8,146 nucleotides of DNA from Bacteroidota bacterium (GCA_015222115.1 JADFUO010000194.1:1-8146); one strand, 5' to 3'. Shown: positions 1 to 7,284, numbered from the stretch's first letter. Numbers and translations: made by a program. The notes: a model not told the origin generated them from the letters alone.

Positions 1-757
1 CCCTATTTTTCTGAATAACTCCTTCTGTATAGTCTTCGTCCATATCATAATCATCTGCATCATATTTCGGTGTAAGATTGCCTAATCCGAACGAGTAGCC
101 GACATTAAATAAAACACTTTTTACCTGATAACCAATTCCTAAATTTAGTCCAAAATCAAAAGCCCGATACAATTCCATTACGTCTTCATCATCTAAATAA
201 TCTTCATACATATCATCATCCACTTCGCCAAATACAGGTTTTAATTCATAAGAATCTTCATCGAAGAAATCATCACTATCAAAATCTTCACCATCAACTT
301 CAAAAGAAAAATCATGTTTAAACTTTCCTCCTATTCCAATAGCAAAATACGGACCTATTAATGCCTGAAAACCACTGTTTTTATAAACTATATTTATTGG
401 TAATTCAATATAATTGTAGCTATACCTCAAATACCCTTCATAATCATCAAGATCAAGGTCGTAATCATCTAACTCATCTTCAAGCATTTCCTCAAAGTCA
501 ACACTATATCCTTTATTGCTAAATAGTAAAGCAGGTTGTAGACTTAAAGTCTCATCTAAAAGTGGGATGTCCGTAATTACTCCTATATGAAACCCTATTT
601 TAAATTTAGTTTCAGGTTCTTCTCCAAAGTCGTTGTCAACATCAAATTTCATGTTACAAACGTTACCACCTGCTTTAATTCCAAATTTAATTTGTGCAAA
701 TGTTTGAACTGAAAAAATCAGTCCAACTACGATTAATAATAATTTAAATCTCTTCAT
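1..757 (-). CDS. Acidic outer-membrane beta-barrel protein (PorT/OMP_b-brl type), 3' end cut by window
   Basis: Reading from the ATG at 757 to the window edge gives 252 codons with no stop, so the gene continues off the left side. Residues 1-21 are a signal peptide ending TFA, with Gln22 following. The mature part has alternating glycine/aromatic strands typical of small Bacteroidota barrels, such as IKFGIKAGGN (23-32), YNYIELPINIVY (114-125), ALIGPYFAIGIGG (132-144) and VLFNVGYSFGLGNLTPKY (215-232). It is paralogous to the protein at 1290-2018 along its whole length. In that paralog only about 12-15 residues follow the equivalent point, so very little is missing here. Four segments are strongly acidic: about 88-108, 153-170, 178-195 and 233-245. 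The family is expected to sit in the outer membrane, and no specific function is known to me. The ATG is chosen because the signal peptide begins there. A-rich sequence precedes it and there is no Shine-Dalgarno. The barrel assignment is firm, the role is not. Confidence 0.87.
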   Translation of the reverse strand, partial: MKRFKLLLIVVGLIFSVQTFAQIKFGIKAGGNVCNMKFDVDNDFGEEPETKFKIGFHIGVITDIPLLDETLSLQPALLFSNKGYSVDFEEMLEDELDDYDLDLDDYEGYLRYSYNYIELPINIVYKNSGFQALIGPYFAIGIGGKFKHDFSFEVDGEDFDSDDFFDEDSYELKPVFGEVDDDMYEDYLDDEDVMELYRAFDFGLNLGIGYQVKSVLFNVGYSFGLGNLTPKYDADDYDMDEDYTEGVIQKNR

Positions 758-909
758 TTTTAGTTACTTTTTATTTCGCCTTACTTTATTTTTGGGATTG
801 TTCAGGTCAAATTCTTATCCCGCTATGACTAATTTTCAAATGTGTGCATTTTCAGACTTTTTATTTTTTCCGATTAAGTAGGTCGCTTTTCTGTTTATGC
901 TGTCGTTTC

Positions 910-1110
910 CTAATTGCCCATAACAAGGGTATAAGAATTTTTGCCCACATTCAGATTATAAAAATCAAAATAATCTATGTTTTGAGAACTCATACTAGCA
1001 CCATAACCAGCATTAATATTAATATGTGCTCCCTAAGCAAAAAGGTTATTTGCAAATAGGCTTATTGCAAAAACCATTAAAACTGCTTTTAAGTAATACT
1101 TTTTTTTCAT
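910..1110 (-). pseudogene. Truncated, nonsense-interrupted outer-membrane protein gene remnant
   Basis: From the ATG at 1110 the minus strand reads a clean signal peptide, MKKKYYLKAVLMVF followed by AISLFANNLFA. It then meets a TAG at 1033-1035 (codon 26), exactly where the usual post-cleavage Gln would be (CAG to TAG). The frame stays open and protein-like afterwards: GAHININAGYGASMSSQNID (codons 27-46), then YFDFYNLNVGKNSY. This resembles the first strand of a small Bacteroidota outer-membrane barrel, starting with the common AQGA..N.NAGYG pattern. A second TAG lies at 910-912 (codon 67) and a TAA five codons later. Protein-like character fades around codon 57, near 940. No remaining barrel is found before the next gene starts at 757. 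The mature part differs from the two neighbouring barrel proteins, so this is not simply a third copy of them. The gene appears to have lost its 3' part and gained a nonsense codon. A short expressed peptide is possible but less likely. Confidence 0.72.
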
Positions 1111-1152
1111 AATTCTAAATTTTAGTTAATAATATATTTATTTTATGATTTG

Positions 1153-1182
1153 TAAAGATATAAAAAAAATTGGAAAATCAAA
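1153..1182 (-). promoter_or_regulatory. Bacteroidota-type promoter of the pseudogene
   Basis: On the minus strand TTTG (1179-1182) is followed after 18 bases by TATCTTTA (1153-1160), close to the -33 TTTG / -7 TAnnTTTG pattern of the Bacteroidota primary sigma factor. It lies about 45 bases before the pseudogene ATG. Bases 1163-1192 are identical to 2072-2101, the corresponding part of the promoter of the next gene upstream, with the same 18-base spacing. Confidence 0.65.
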
Positions 1183-1235
1183 TGAAAAAAATCCTTTATA
1201 AATATTTGTGTTTAGGATGCCCCAATGCGGAAAAC

Positions 1236-1265
1236 AAAAAGGGAGTTATTAATAACTCCCTTTTT
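1236..1265 (-). terminator. Palindromic intrinsic terminator of the 1290-2018 gene
   Basis: GGGAGTTATT followed by AATAACTCCC (1241-1260) is a perfect palindrome, extended by five A on the left and five T on the right to 30 perfectly palindromic bases. The gene's stop codon is at 1290-1292, so the hairpin lies 25 bases downstream. Because both flanks are A or T tracts it could stop transcription in either direction. Confidence 0.85.
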
Positions 1266-1289
1266 TTAGAATAATTTAGTGATTTTGTT

Positions 1290-2018
1290 TTATTTCCCAC
1301 CAAAAAAATATGATACAGAGACATTAATAACTCCGTTAGTAATTTTATAATCATCCCTGTCATCATCACCTTCACCACCCCACTTTGGTGTTAAATTTGT
1401 TAAGCCTAATTCATAACCTGCATTAATTAATATGGGACCTGTTTTAAATCCAAGACCAAAACCCAAGCCAAAATTTAATGCTGTCAGATACATTGTATCT
1501 TCTTCATCATCACTCTCATCAATTTTATTTTTAAATTTGATTTTAATATCGTCCTTTTCTGTATCACTATCACCATCATATTTAACAGTAAAATCCCATT
1601 TTTGTTTTCCCATTATTCCGTAAGCCAAATATGGTCCGACGAAAATTTGTATCTGACTTTCTCCGATAGCAATACCATAAGCTACGTTTACAGGAATTTC
1701 AAGATAACTGGTACTAAATCTCATATATCCATCAATATCAACATCTTCAGGAGCCATTTTTTCAAGATCAAACGCAGTTCCTTTTCCTGTAAAGAATAAT
1801 CCCGACTGAAGTGCTAATGCATCGGTGAATTGAAAATTAATGGCAATACCAACTAAAGGAGCCATACGCATCTTAACATCAGGTTCTTCACTAGATTCCT
1901 TGAAGTTAAAAGAACATTTTGCTAAGTTTAAACCAACTTTTGGTCCAAAACTAATTTGAGCTATTGTACTCAAACAAAAAACCGTTACTAAAGTAACTAA
2001 AAGTAATAATTTTTTCAT
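1290..2018 (-). CDS. Small outer-membrane beta-barrel protein (PorT/OMP_b-brl type)
   Basis: This is a complete 242-residue protein. Residues 1-20 are a signal peptide (hydrophobic core LLLLVTLVTVFCL, cleavage after TIA). The rest alternates glycine-rich and aromatic strands: ISFGPKVGLNLAK (22-34), TSYLEIPVNVAYG (103-115), IFVGPYLAYGIMG (125-137) and LNFGLGFGLGF (181-191). It ends in VSVSYFFGGK, the usual terminal strand of such barrels. The length fits the family. Loops at about 148-157, 167-174 and 217-223 are acidic (DGDSD, DESDDEED, DDDRDD), less so than in the paralog at 1-757. It has its own promoter (2062-2091) and terminator (1236-1265), so it is probably monocistronic and not part of the SusC/SusD operon. 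PorT itself works in type IX secretion, but this broad family also contains many proteins without known roles, and nothing here supports calling it PorT. Confidence 0.9.
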   Translation of the reverse strand: MKKLLLLVTLVTVFCLSTIAQISFGPKVGLNLAKCSFNFKESSEEPDVKMRMAPLVGIAINFQFTDALALQSGLFFTGKGTAFDLEKMAPEDVDIDGYMRFSTSYLEIPVNVAYGIAIGESQIQIFVGPYLAYGIMGKQKWDFTVKYDGDSDTEKDDIKIKFKNKIDESDDEEDTMYLTALNFGLGFGLGFKTGPILINAGYELGLTNLTPKWGGEGDDDRDDYKITNGVINVSVSYFFGGK

Positions 2019-2061
2019 AATGTTAATTTTTTGGTTAATAATAAATTTATTTAATAATTTG

Positions 2062-2091
2062 CTAATATATTAAAAAAATTGGAAAATCAAA
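2062..2091 (-). promoter_or_regulatory. Promoter of the 1290-2018 outer-membrane protein gene
   Basis: TTTG (2088-2091) and TATATTAG (2062-2069) are 18 bases apart on the minus strand and fit the Bacteroidota promoter pattern. The start codon is 43 bases beyond the -7 element. The 30 bases 2072-2101 are identical to 1163-1192 at the pseudogene promoter. A palindromic inverted-repeat arm begins 11 bases upstream of the TTTG. Confidence 0.65.
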
Positions 2092-2101
2092 TGAAAAAAA
2101 T

Positions 2102-2197
2102 GCAAAATAATATTTTGATGTGCTAAACATAGATATTTATAGTTATTCAAATTAGAGAGCAAATAAGTTTTATCAGGACATCAAAATATTATTTTGC
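2102..2197. repeat. Perfect 20-bp inverted repeat with 56-bp spacer
   Basis: Bases 2102-2121 (GCAAAATAATATTTTGATGT) and 2178-2197 are exact reverse complements. Each arm contains a 15-base palindrome, CAAAATAATATTTTG or its complement, so the two cores also look like tandem operator sites with centres 79 bases apart. The element fills the space between the SusD terminator (2199-2228) and the promoter of the next gene (2062-2091). It could be a pair of regulator sites, an RNA hairpin formed on read-through from susD, or a very small mobile-element remnant. The sequence alone does not decide. Confidence 0.85.
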
Positions 2198-2198
2198 C

Positions 2199-2228
2199 AA
2201 AAAAAAAGCCCCTGAACGGGGCTTTTTT
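2199..2228 (-). terminator. Intrinsic terminator of the SusC/SusD operon
   Basis: GCCCC (2208-2212), loop TGAAC and GGGGC (2218-2222) form a GC-rich stem in an otherwise AT-rich region. The T run on the right extends the stem by pairing with the A run on the left, and on the minus strand that A run becomes the U tail. It begins 17 bases after the SusD stop codon. Confidence 0.87.
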
Positions 2229-2244
2229 ATTTAGGTTAATAATC

Positions 2245-3846
2245 CTAGTTCCAGGGAATTTGCCACCAAAGATGGGTTCTAAAGTTATCTGGTCCCTGAG
2301 ATGCAACAGCAGCACTGTAACTTGCTCCGTTCAAATCTTGTTCTTCAGGTGGATAATATAACCTGAGAGGAACAGTTGTGAGGTCAACAGCTGTTGAAAT
2401 GAAAGTATAAACTGTATCAGTAACACCTTCTATGTGGTATACAACTTCTGCACCAGGTAAAATCAATACATTAGGATAACTTGTTCTGTTGTATTCAAAC
2501 CATGCCTGTAATCCTTGCGGATAAAGAGCAATATACTTTTGTTCTGCTATCAGCTTCTCAGCATTTGCCGGATCCCAAGCAACAGATGCACCTGCCATAT
2601 ATTCATCCATTTGAGTTGGAGTGATTGGCTCAGGAAGAATATTAGTATTATTACCATCAATTCTATACCATCCGGTTTGGGTTATTGATGCTAAATAATT
2701 CCACCAATCCATTGATGTTGTGATAGCATCATAATATGCTTGTTCTGCATTACCTGCAACGCCAAGTGAATTATATGCTTCAGCTTTGATAAATTCAACT
2801 TCATCGTACAGCATAAGAAATGTAGAAGCTGTAGGTGCATAAATAATATTACCCGGCATTGAAACTACATTATTAGATATTGGAGTAGCAGCAGCAGGTT
2901 GCATACCATAAGGGAATCCAACATATTCAGTTAAATCATTTGGCAAATTTGCATAAAATCCAATTCTTGGATCATTTTTGCCTTTCAGAAATTCAATCAG
3001 AACCTGGCTAACTGCAAAGTCTGACCTGATTTTCTGGTTTTCATTAAGAGGATTATTGTTTGGAACACCATCAAAGTATGTAAATACTGCGTTATCATCA
3101 ATACTTCCAAACGGACCTGAAGCTAATGCTTCTTCAATTGCAGCTTTTGCACCTGTAGGGTCAACTTTTGACATTCTAATGCCGAGTCTCATCTTAAGTG
3201 AGTTGGCAAACTTTTTCCATTTTGCCATGTTACCATTATAGATGATATCGCCAAGAATTCCGTCTTGGTCTAATTTAATCAGGTCTCTTGCAGCAGTTAC
3301 TTCTGTTAATAAGGCAGCATATATGGCTTGCTGCTTGTCATAACCCGGAGCAACATTTTCAGCGCCTTTTAATGCTTCAGAATAAGGTATGTCGCCCCAT
3401 ATATCAGTAAGAATCTGGAACATCCATACTTTAAGTATTCTGGCTGCTGCAATTTGATTGTCGTTTGCACCTGACGCTGCCGCCTTATCTTTAGTTTCAG
3501 CATCGGTGTTTAGCTTAATTATTCTTTCCAGGTCTTCCAGTCCGGATGCATAGAAATAGATCCAATAGTTGTTAATTACGCCATCACGCATTTTATACCG
3601 GCTTTCGTCAGTATAAGAAGTTTGTGACCACATCTGGCTGAAAAGCATGCCAAGTCTGCCGTTCCACCATTCATCCCATAAATCGGTACACATTGCTTTT
3701 TGGGCTGAAGTAAGTAAATATGCGGTAGGAACGTCTGTAGGCTCATTTGGATTGATATTCATAGTCTCGAAATCCTTTGTACATCCCCCGAACAGGAAAA
3801 GTACAATGAAACTTAAACCTATTAATTTTTTATGTATATTTTTCAT
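2245..3846 (-). CDS. SusD/RagB-family surface lipoprotein (SusD-like)
   Basis: This 533-residue protein starts with a lipoprotein signal peptide whose lipobox LFGGC puts the lipidated Cys at position 22, followed by TKDFE, an acidic stretch compatible with export to the cell surface. The family signature MNINPNEPTDVPTAYLLTSA follows. Trp/Tyr-rich helical repeats come next (LWDEWWNGRLG, YWIYFYASGLEDLERII, ILKVWMFQILTDIWGDIPYSEAL), characteristic of SusD proteins with TPR-like helices. It ends in HLWWQIPWN. Composition and length fit the SusD-like group that partners SusC proteins of about 1,000-1,100 residues. It should bind substrate and act as the lid of the SusC barrel. It follows SusC after 39 bp and shares its transcript. 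The gene ends in TAG at 2245-2247. The substrate is unknown, because no degradative enzyme accompanies it. Confidence 0.96.
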   Translation of the reverse strand: MKNIHKKLIGLSFIVLFLFGGCTKDFETMNINPNEPTDVPTAYLLTSAQKAMCTDLWDEWWNGRLGMLFSQMWSQTSYTDESRYKMRDGVINNYWIYFYASGLEDLERIIKLNTDAETKDKAAASGANDNQIAAARILKVWMFQILTDIWGDIPYSEALKGAENVAPGYDKQQAIYAALLTEVTAARDLIKLDQDGILGDIIYNGNMAKWKKFANSLKMRLGIRMSKVDPTGAKAAIEEALASGPFGSIDDNAVFTYFDGVPNNNPLNENQKIRSDFAVSQVLIEFLKGKNDPRIGFYANLPNDLTEYVGFPYGMQPAAATPISNNVVSMPGNIIYAPTASTFLMLYDEVEFIKAEAYNSLGVAGNAEQAYYDAITTSMDWWNYLASITQTGWYRIDGNNTNILPEPITPTQMDEYMAGASVAWDPANAEKLIAEQKYIALYPQGLQAWFEYNRTSYPNVLILPGAEVVYHIEGVTDTVYTFISTAVDLTTVPLRLYYPPEEQDLNGASYSAAVASQGPDNFRTHLWWQIPWN

Positions 3847-3885
3847 TTTGTTAATATTTTTTGTTAATAATAAATTTATTTCCTT

Positions 3886-6800
3886 TTATAAGTTGAAGCT
3901 TAAATTAAATCCCCAAGTTCTTATACTTGGTAATTGAGCTCCTTCAATTCCCTGAATGTTACCTGAGTTGGTAGCTTGTTCCGGATCAAAATGTTTGATA
4001 GCAGTTCCGAAAGTCCACAAGTTACGGGCAATAAATGCAATTCTTACATTTTCAAAAGGAACTTTTTTCAGTAAGTTGTCTGGTAATGTATATGAGAGGC
4101 TTAATTCACGTAGCTTGATATAGTCGCAATCAAATACGTCCATTGCAGCAACAAAATAGTGGTTTAAGCCATAAGATTCGGCATCCAGAACTTGTGTGTT
4201 TGTAATGTATGTACCCGGATTGTTGGGATCTTCCATAACACCTTCAAGAATAATACCATCTTCACGGATATTATTTTCAATAGTTTCTTCCAACATACCA
4301 CTATACATACCAAACATGTATGAAGTTGAGAATATCTGACCACCATTACGGAAATCAAACAGGAAGCTTAAATTAATATTTTTCCAGGTTAAGCTGTTGT
4401 TAACACCACCTGTATAGTTTGGCATAACATTTCCGAGTGGTACAACTTCGGAACTCCTTTCATACATACCATTTGCATTAACAAATCTTTCACCATCTTT
4501 ATATACATAATCCCTACCTAAGAGTGTACCATAAGGTTGACCAACTGTTGCATTAACCGAAACGCTGAACGGTGCATTTACTAAACGATAATTGTCAATA
4601 CCTTCCATAAGTTCAACAAGTTCGTTTTTGTTTTGTGACCAGTTGACAGTGATATCCCATGTAAAATTTTTCATTTTTACAGGAGTACCGGTTAATAATA
4701 TTTCCCAGCCTTTATTTGTCATTTTACCTGCATTAATTATTTGTGAACGGAATCCTGAAGATGCTGAGATGTCAACATCAATAATTTGGTCAACAGTTTC
4801 CATGCTATAGTAAGTAACGTCAACTCCAACTCTGTTATTTAAGAATTTAAAGTCACCACCAACTTCCCATGAAGAAGTTCTTTCAGGTTTAAGGTCTGCA
4901 TTATTAAGAGCATTAGGAACAGTGTATGACGGATAACCTCCAAAGTTATCCCTGGCAGCATAAGTAGAATATAATTGGTATGGATCAGTGTCGTTACCAA
5001 CCTGTGCCCAACCTAATCTTATTTTACCAAATGAGAACCAGTCAATTTTATTTAATACATCTAATTCAGTGAATATCCAGCTTGCAGTTACAGATGGATA
5101 TAAATAGGAATTGTTATCTTCAGGCAATGTAGATGACCAGTCATTACGTAATGTCAAATCTAAATAAATCATACTTAAGTAACCCAGTGATGCACTACCG
5201 TATATACTGTTGATTTGTTTCTTTGATCTATAGTCGTCAAGTGAAGCTACATCCTTTGAGTTAGCAAGGTTATAAAAGTCAGGGATACTCAAGCCACCCT
5301 GAGTTGCATCTACATTACGATGATATATTCTTGTCATTTGGTTAGCACCAAGGTTTGCTGCTAATGACAAGTCTTCGGTTAAATATTTATTGAATTGAAG
5401 CAAAAATTCCATATTTGTTTCGGAAAGTTGTCTAATACCTTCTTGATATCTGGGTGTTTCGTTAGATCCAACGGCTCTTCTTTCTTCTCTTCTGTCAGTA
5501 TAGAAATCTTTATTAATTTTACCTGTGATTTTCAGCCAGTCAGTGAATTCATAAGTAACACCGATATTACCATAGAACCTGTCTCTTTGGTCATTTTCGT
5601 AGTTTTTATAACGTGTCCAGTATGGATTGTCAGTGTATTTTGGAAATGGGTTATCCCATGAAGTCCTGTTCCATGTATTTTGCGATCCGTCAGGATTAAT
5701 CCAGTATTTTTTCATTGCTTCCTGATCCCAGTTACGGTGGCTCCATTGATTAAATTCCTGCATCATATTATCACCGTCATATCCGGTACCTGGTCTGCCG
5801 ATTGCTTTGTTTTGAACATAATTTATAACTGTGAAAGCAGTAAGTTTATCTCCTAACTTAGTAGAACCGCTGAAGTTAATAGAGTTTTTCTTTATTTCGC
5901 TCTTTGGCCATATACCAAATTGATGAATATTGGTATATGACAATCTAAAGAAAGCTTTTTCGGTACCACCCGTTAATGCAATGTTATTTGTCCATGTTTG
6001 ACCTGTTCTGAAGAAATCTTTAACATTATCGGGGTGAGCTTCCCATGGAAAATTTTTACCGTAAGCTTCCGGAAAAGCATCTGAATATGAATACCATGGT
6101 CTTACCATTTGTCCTTGTCCTAATTTTGGACCCCAGCTTTCATCAACTGCATAATGAGGAAGCAGGTCGTAAGAATCTGGTTGTCCGTTATGAGTTCCCG
6201 TATAGAAACCGCCTGTACGGTTAGGGAAGGCATTTGGTGAATCATGATGGTCGCTGTACCATAATGTGTCAAATCCATAACCTCCACCATATTCATTTTG
6301 GTAGTTTGGAAGGATTGCAACACGTTCAAAGGTTAGACCTGAACTTACGCTAACGCCGATACCTTTTTTACCGTCTATAGCACGGGCTTTACCTGTTTTA
6401 GTAGTTATCAGGATTACACCGTTAGCTGCGCGCGAGCCATAAAGAGCTGCAGCTGTTGGTCCTTTAAGAATTGAAACAGACTCAATATCATCAGGATTGA
6501 TGTCATTTGCCATGTTACCGTAATCAAAACCACCGGCACCTCTTGCCTGTCCGACAGATGTAAAGTTACTGTTGTCGAATGGGATACCATCAACAATGAA
6601 TAATGGCTGGTTTTCGCCATTTACTGAGGATGCTCCACGAATAAGGATTCTTGAAGAACCACCCATTGCACCGGAAGAAGAAGCAATTTGAACACCGGAA
6701 ACCTTACCTGATAATGCGTTAATGATATTCATATTTCTCGCTTTCTCTAATTCTTCCGATCCTACATCCTGAACAGCGTAACCAAGTGCTTTCTTTTCCC

Positions 6801-7140
6801 TGGTAACACCGAGAGCTGTAACAACTACCTCTTCCAATTCCTCTAAACCGGGTTGTAATTGTACATTAATCACGGTTCGGCCACCGATTTCAATTTCTTG
6901 TGTTACCATACCAACATAAGAGAAAATAAGAGTAGTGGCTCCTTCAGGAGCTGTTAACTCATATTTCCCGTCTAAGTCGGTAGTAGTACCAACCGAAGTT
7001 CCTTTTACAATAACTGTTACTCCCGGAATTGCAGTCCCATCATCTGCATTGGTAACAGTTCCTGTAATTGTTGTTTGTGCATACGCAACTTGCAAGCCAA
7101 AAAACAACATGGCTGCAAGAAAAATAGTAAATTTTCTCAT
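3886..7140 (-). CDS. SusC/RagA-family TonB-dependent outer-membrane transporter
   Basis: This is a complete 1,084-residue protein. Residues 1-21 are a signal peptide (cleavage AYA before Gln22). Residues 24-96 form the carboxypeptidase-regulatory-like beta-sandwich (ITGTVTNADDGTAIPGVTV, then KGTSVGTTTDLDGKY). A TonB-box-like EEVVVTALG (103-111) follows, then the plug (about 114-247) with the SusC signatures IRGASSVNGENQPLFIVDGI and ILKGPTAAALYGSRAANGVI. The remainder is the 22-stranded barrel, ending QLPSIRTWGFNLSFNL with a terminal aromatic strand. No N-terminal STN domain is present, so signalling to an anti-sigma factor is not expected, and no such pair is encoded nearby. Together with the adjacent SusD-like protein it should import oligosaccharides, peptides or similar nutrients using TonB and proton motive force. 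Length and architecture are normal, and there is no frameshift. The promoter is at 7254-7284, with a leader of about 105 bases. Confidence 0.97.
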   Translation of the reverse strand: MRKFTIFLAAMLFFGLQVAYAQTTITGTVTNADDGTAIPGVTVIVKGTSVGTTTDLDGKYELTAPEGATTLIFSYVGMVTQEIEIGGRTVINVQLQPGLEELEEVVVTALGVTREKKALGYAVQDVGSEELEKARNMNIINALSGKVSGVQIASSSGAMGGSSRILIRGASSVNGENQPLFIVDGIPFDNSNFTSVGQARGAGGFDYGNMANDINPDDIESVSILKGPTAAALYGSRAANGVILITTKTGKARAIDGKKGIGVSVSSGLTFERVAILPNYQNEYGGGYGFDTLWYSDHHDSPNAFPNRTGGFYTGTHNGQPDSYDLLPHYAVDESWGPKLGQGQMVRPWYSYSDAFPEAYGKNFPWEAHPDNVKDFFRTGQTWTNNIALTGGTEKAFFRLSYTNIHQFGIWPKSEIKKNSINFSGSTKLGDKLTAFTVINYVQNKAIGRPGTGYDGDNMMQEFNQWSHRNWDQEAMKKYWINPDGSQNTWNRTSWDNPFPKYTDNPYWTRYKNYENDQRDRFYGNIGVTYEFTDWLKITGKINKDFYTDRREERRAVGSNETPRYQEGIRQLSETNMEFLLQFNKYLTEDLSLAANLGANQMTRIYHRNVDATQGGLSIPDFYNLANSKDVASLDDYRSKKQINSIYGSASLGYLSMIYLDLTLRNDWSSTLPEDNNSYLYPSVTASWIFTELDVLNKIDWFSFGKIRLGWAQVGNDTDPYQLYSTYAARDNFGGYPSYTVPNALNNADLKPERTSSWEVGGDFKFLNNRVGVDVTYYSMETVDQIIDVDISASSGFRSQIINAGKMTNKGWEILLTGTPVKMKNFTWDITVNWSQNKNELVELMEGIDNYRLVNAPFSVSVNATVGQPYGTLLGRDYVYKDGERFVNANGMYERSSEVVPLGNVMPNYTGGVNNSLTWKNINLSFLFDFRNGGQIFSTSYMFGMYSGMLEETIENNIREDGIILEGVMEDPNNPGTYITNTQVLDAESYGLNHYFVAAMDVFDCDYIKLRELSLSYTLPDNLLKKVPFENVRIAFIARNLWTFGTAIKHFDPEQATNSGNIQGIEGAQLPSIRTWGFNLSFNL

Positions 7141-7253
7141 AATTAAAAAAATTTGGTTAATAAAAAATTTGGTTCATATATTTATTCTATAATTAATTTG
7201 CCGCATTACTGTAAAATTAAAAAAATAATCCGGTGCATTAATTTTTCAGAGTG

Positions 7254-7284
7254 CAAAATATAAAAAAAATGGAGTATTAACAAA
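7254..7284 (-). promoter_or_regulatory. Putative promoter of the SusC/SusD operon
   Basis: On the minus strand TTTG (7281-7284) precedes TATATTTTG (7254-7262) by 18 bases, the same spacing as the two other promoters in the window and close to the Bacteroidota consensus. It would give an untranslated leader of roughly 105 bases before the SusC ATG at 7140. That is long enough for RNA-level control, but I see no clear riboswitch fold. Confidence 0.55.

Larger units (their letters stand above)
758..1289. other. Gene-poor region between the two beta-barrel protein genes
   Basis: This stretch holds, from right to left, the terminator of the 1290-2018 gene (1236-1265), a promoter (1153-1182), a pseudogene fragment (910-1110) and about 150 bases with no recognisable gene (758-909). 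In the last part, CAAATTCTTATCCC at 808-821 is nearly the reverse complement of 927-943. ACTTTTTATTT occurs twice in direct orientation, at 766-776 and 856-866. A weak promoter for the gene starting at 757 may lie near 808-840: there is a TTTG at 837-840 on the minus strand, but I see no convincing -7 element. A 71-codon plus-strand frame at 844-1059 is antisense to the pseudogene and looks spurious. Confidence 0.6.

Noticed and set aside
844..1059. 71-codon plus-strand frame
   Set aside because: It is antisense to the pseudogene, has a low-complexity Phe/Ile/Ser-rich product and lacks a promoter. The opposite strand explains the sequence better.
910..1110. TAG recoded as an amino acid, which would restore the pseudogene
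   Set aside because: The SusD gene ends in TAG at 2245-2247 as a normal stop, and the pseudogene frame meets a TAA shortly after its second TAG.
1196..1378. 60-codon minus-strand frame overlapping the end of the outer-membrane protein gene
   Set aside because: It runs through the terminator hairpin and overlaps the real gene in another frame, with no protein-like features.
1290..2018. Naming this protein PorT of the type IX secretion system
   Set aside because: The fold family is shared with many unrelated small barrels, and no other secretion-system gene is nearby.
2978..3241. 87-codon plus-strand frame inside the SusD gene, and similar frames inside SusC (4592-4810, 5395-5661, 6120-6329, 6414-6620, 6935-7192)
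   Set aside because: All are shadows of long, family-recognisable genes in the opposite strand or another frame.
7141..7253. Riboswitch in the roughly 105-base SusC leader
   Set aside because: The leader is almost entirely A/T with no GC-rich stems or recognisable aptamer core.
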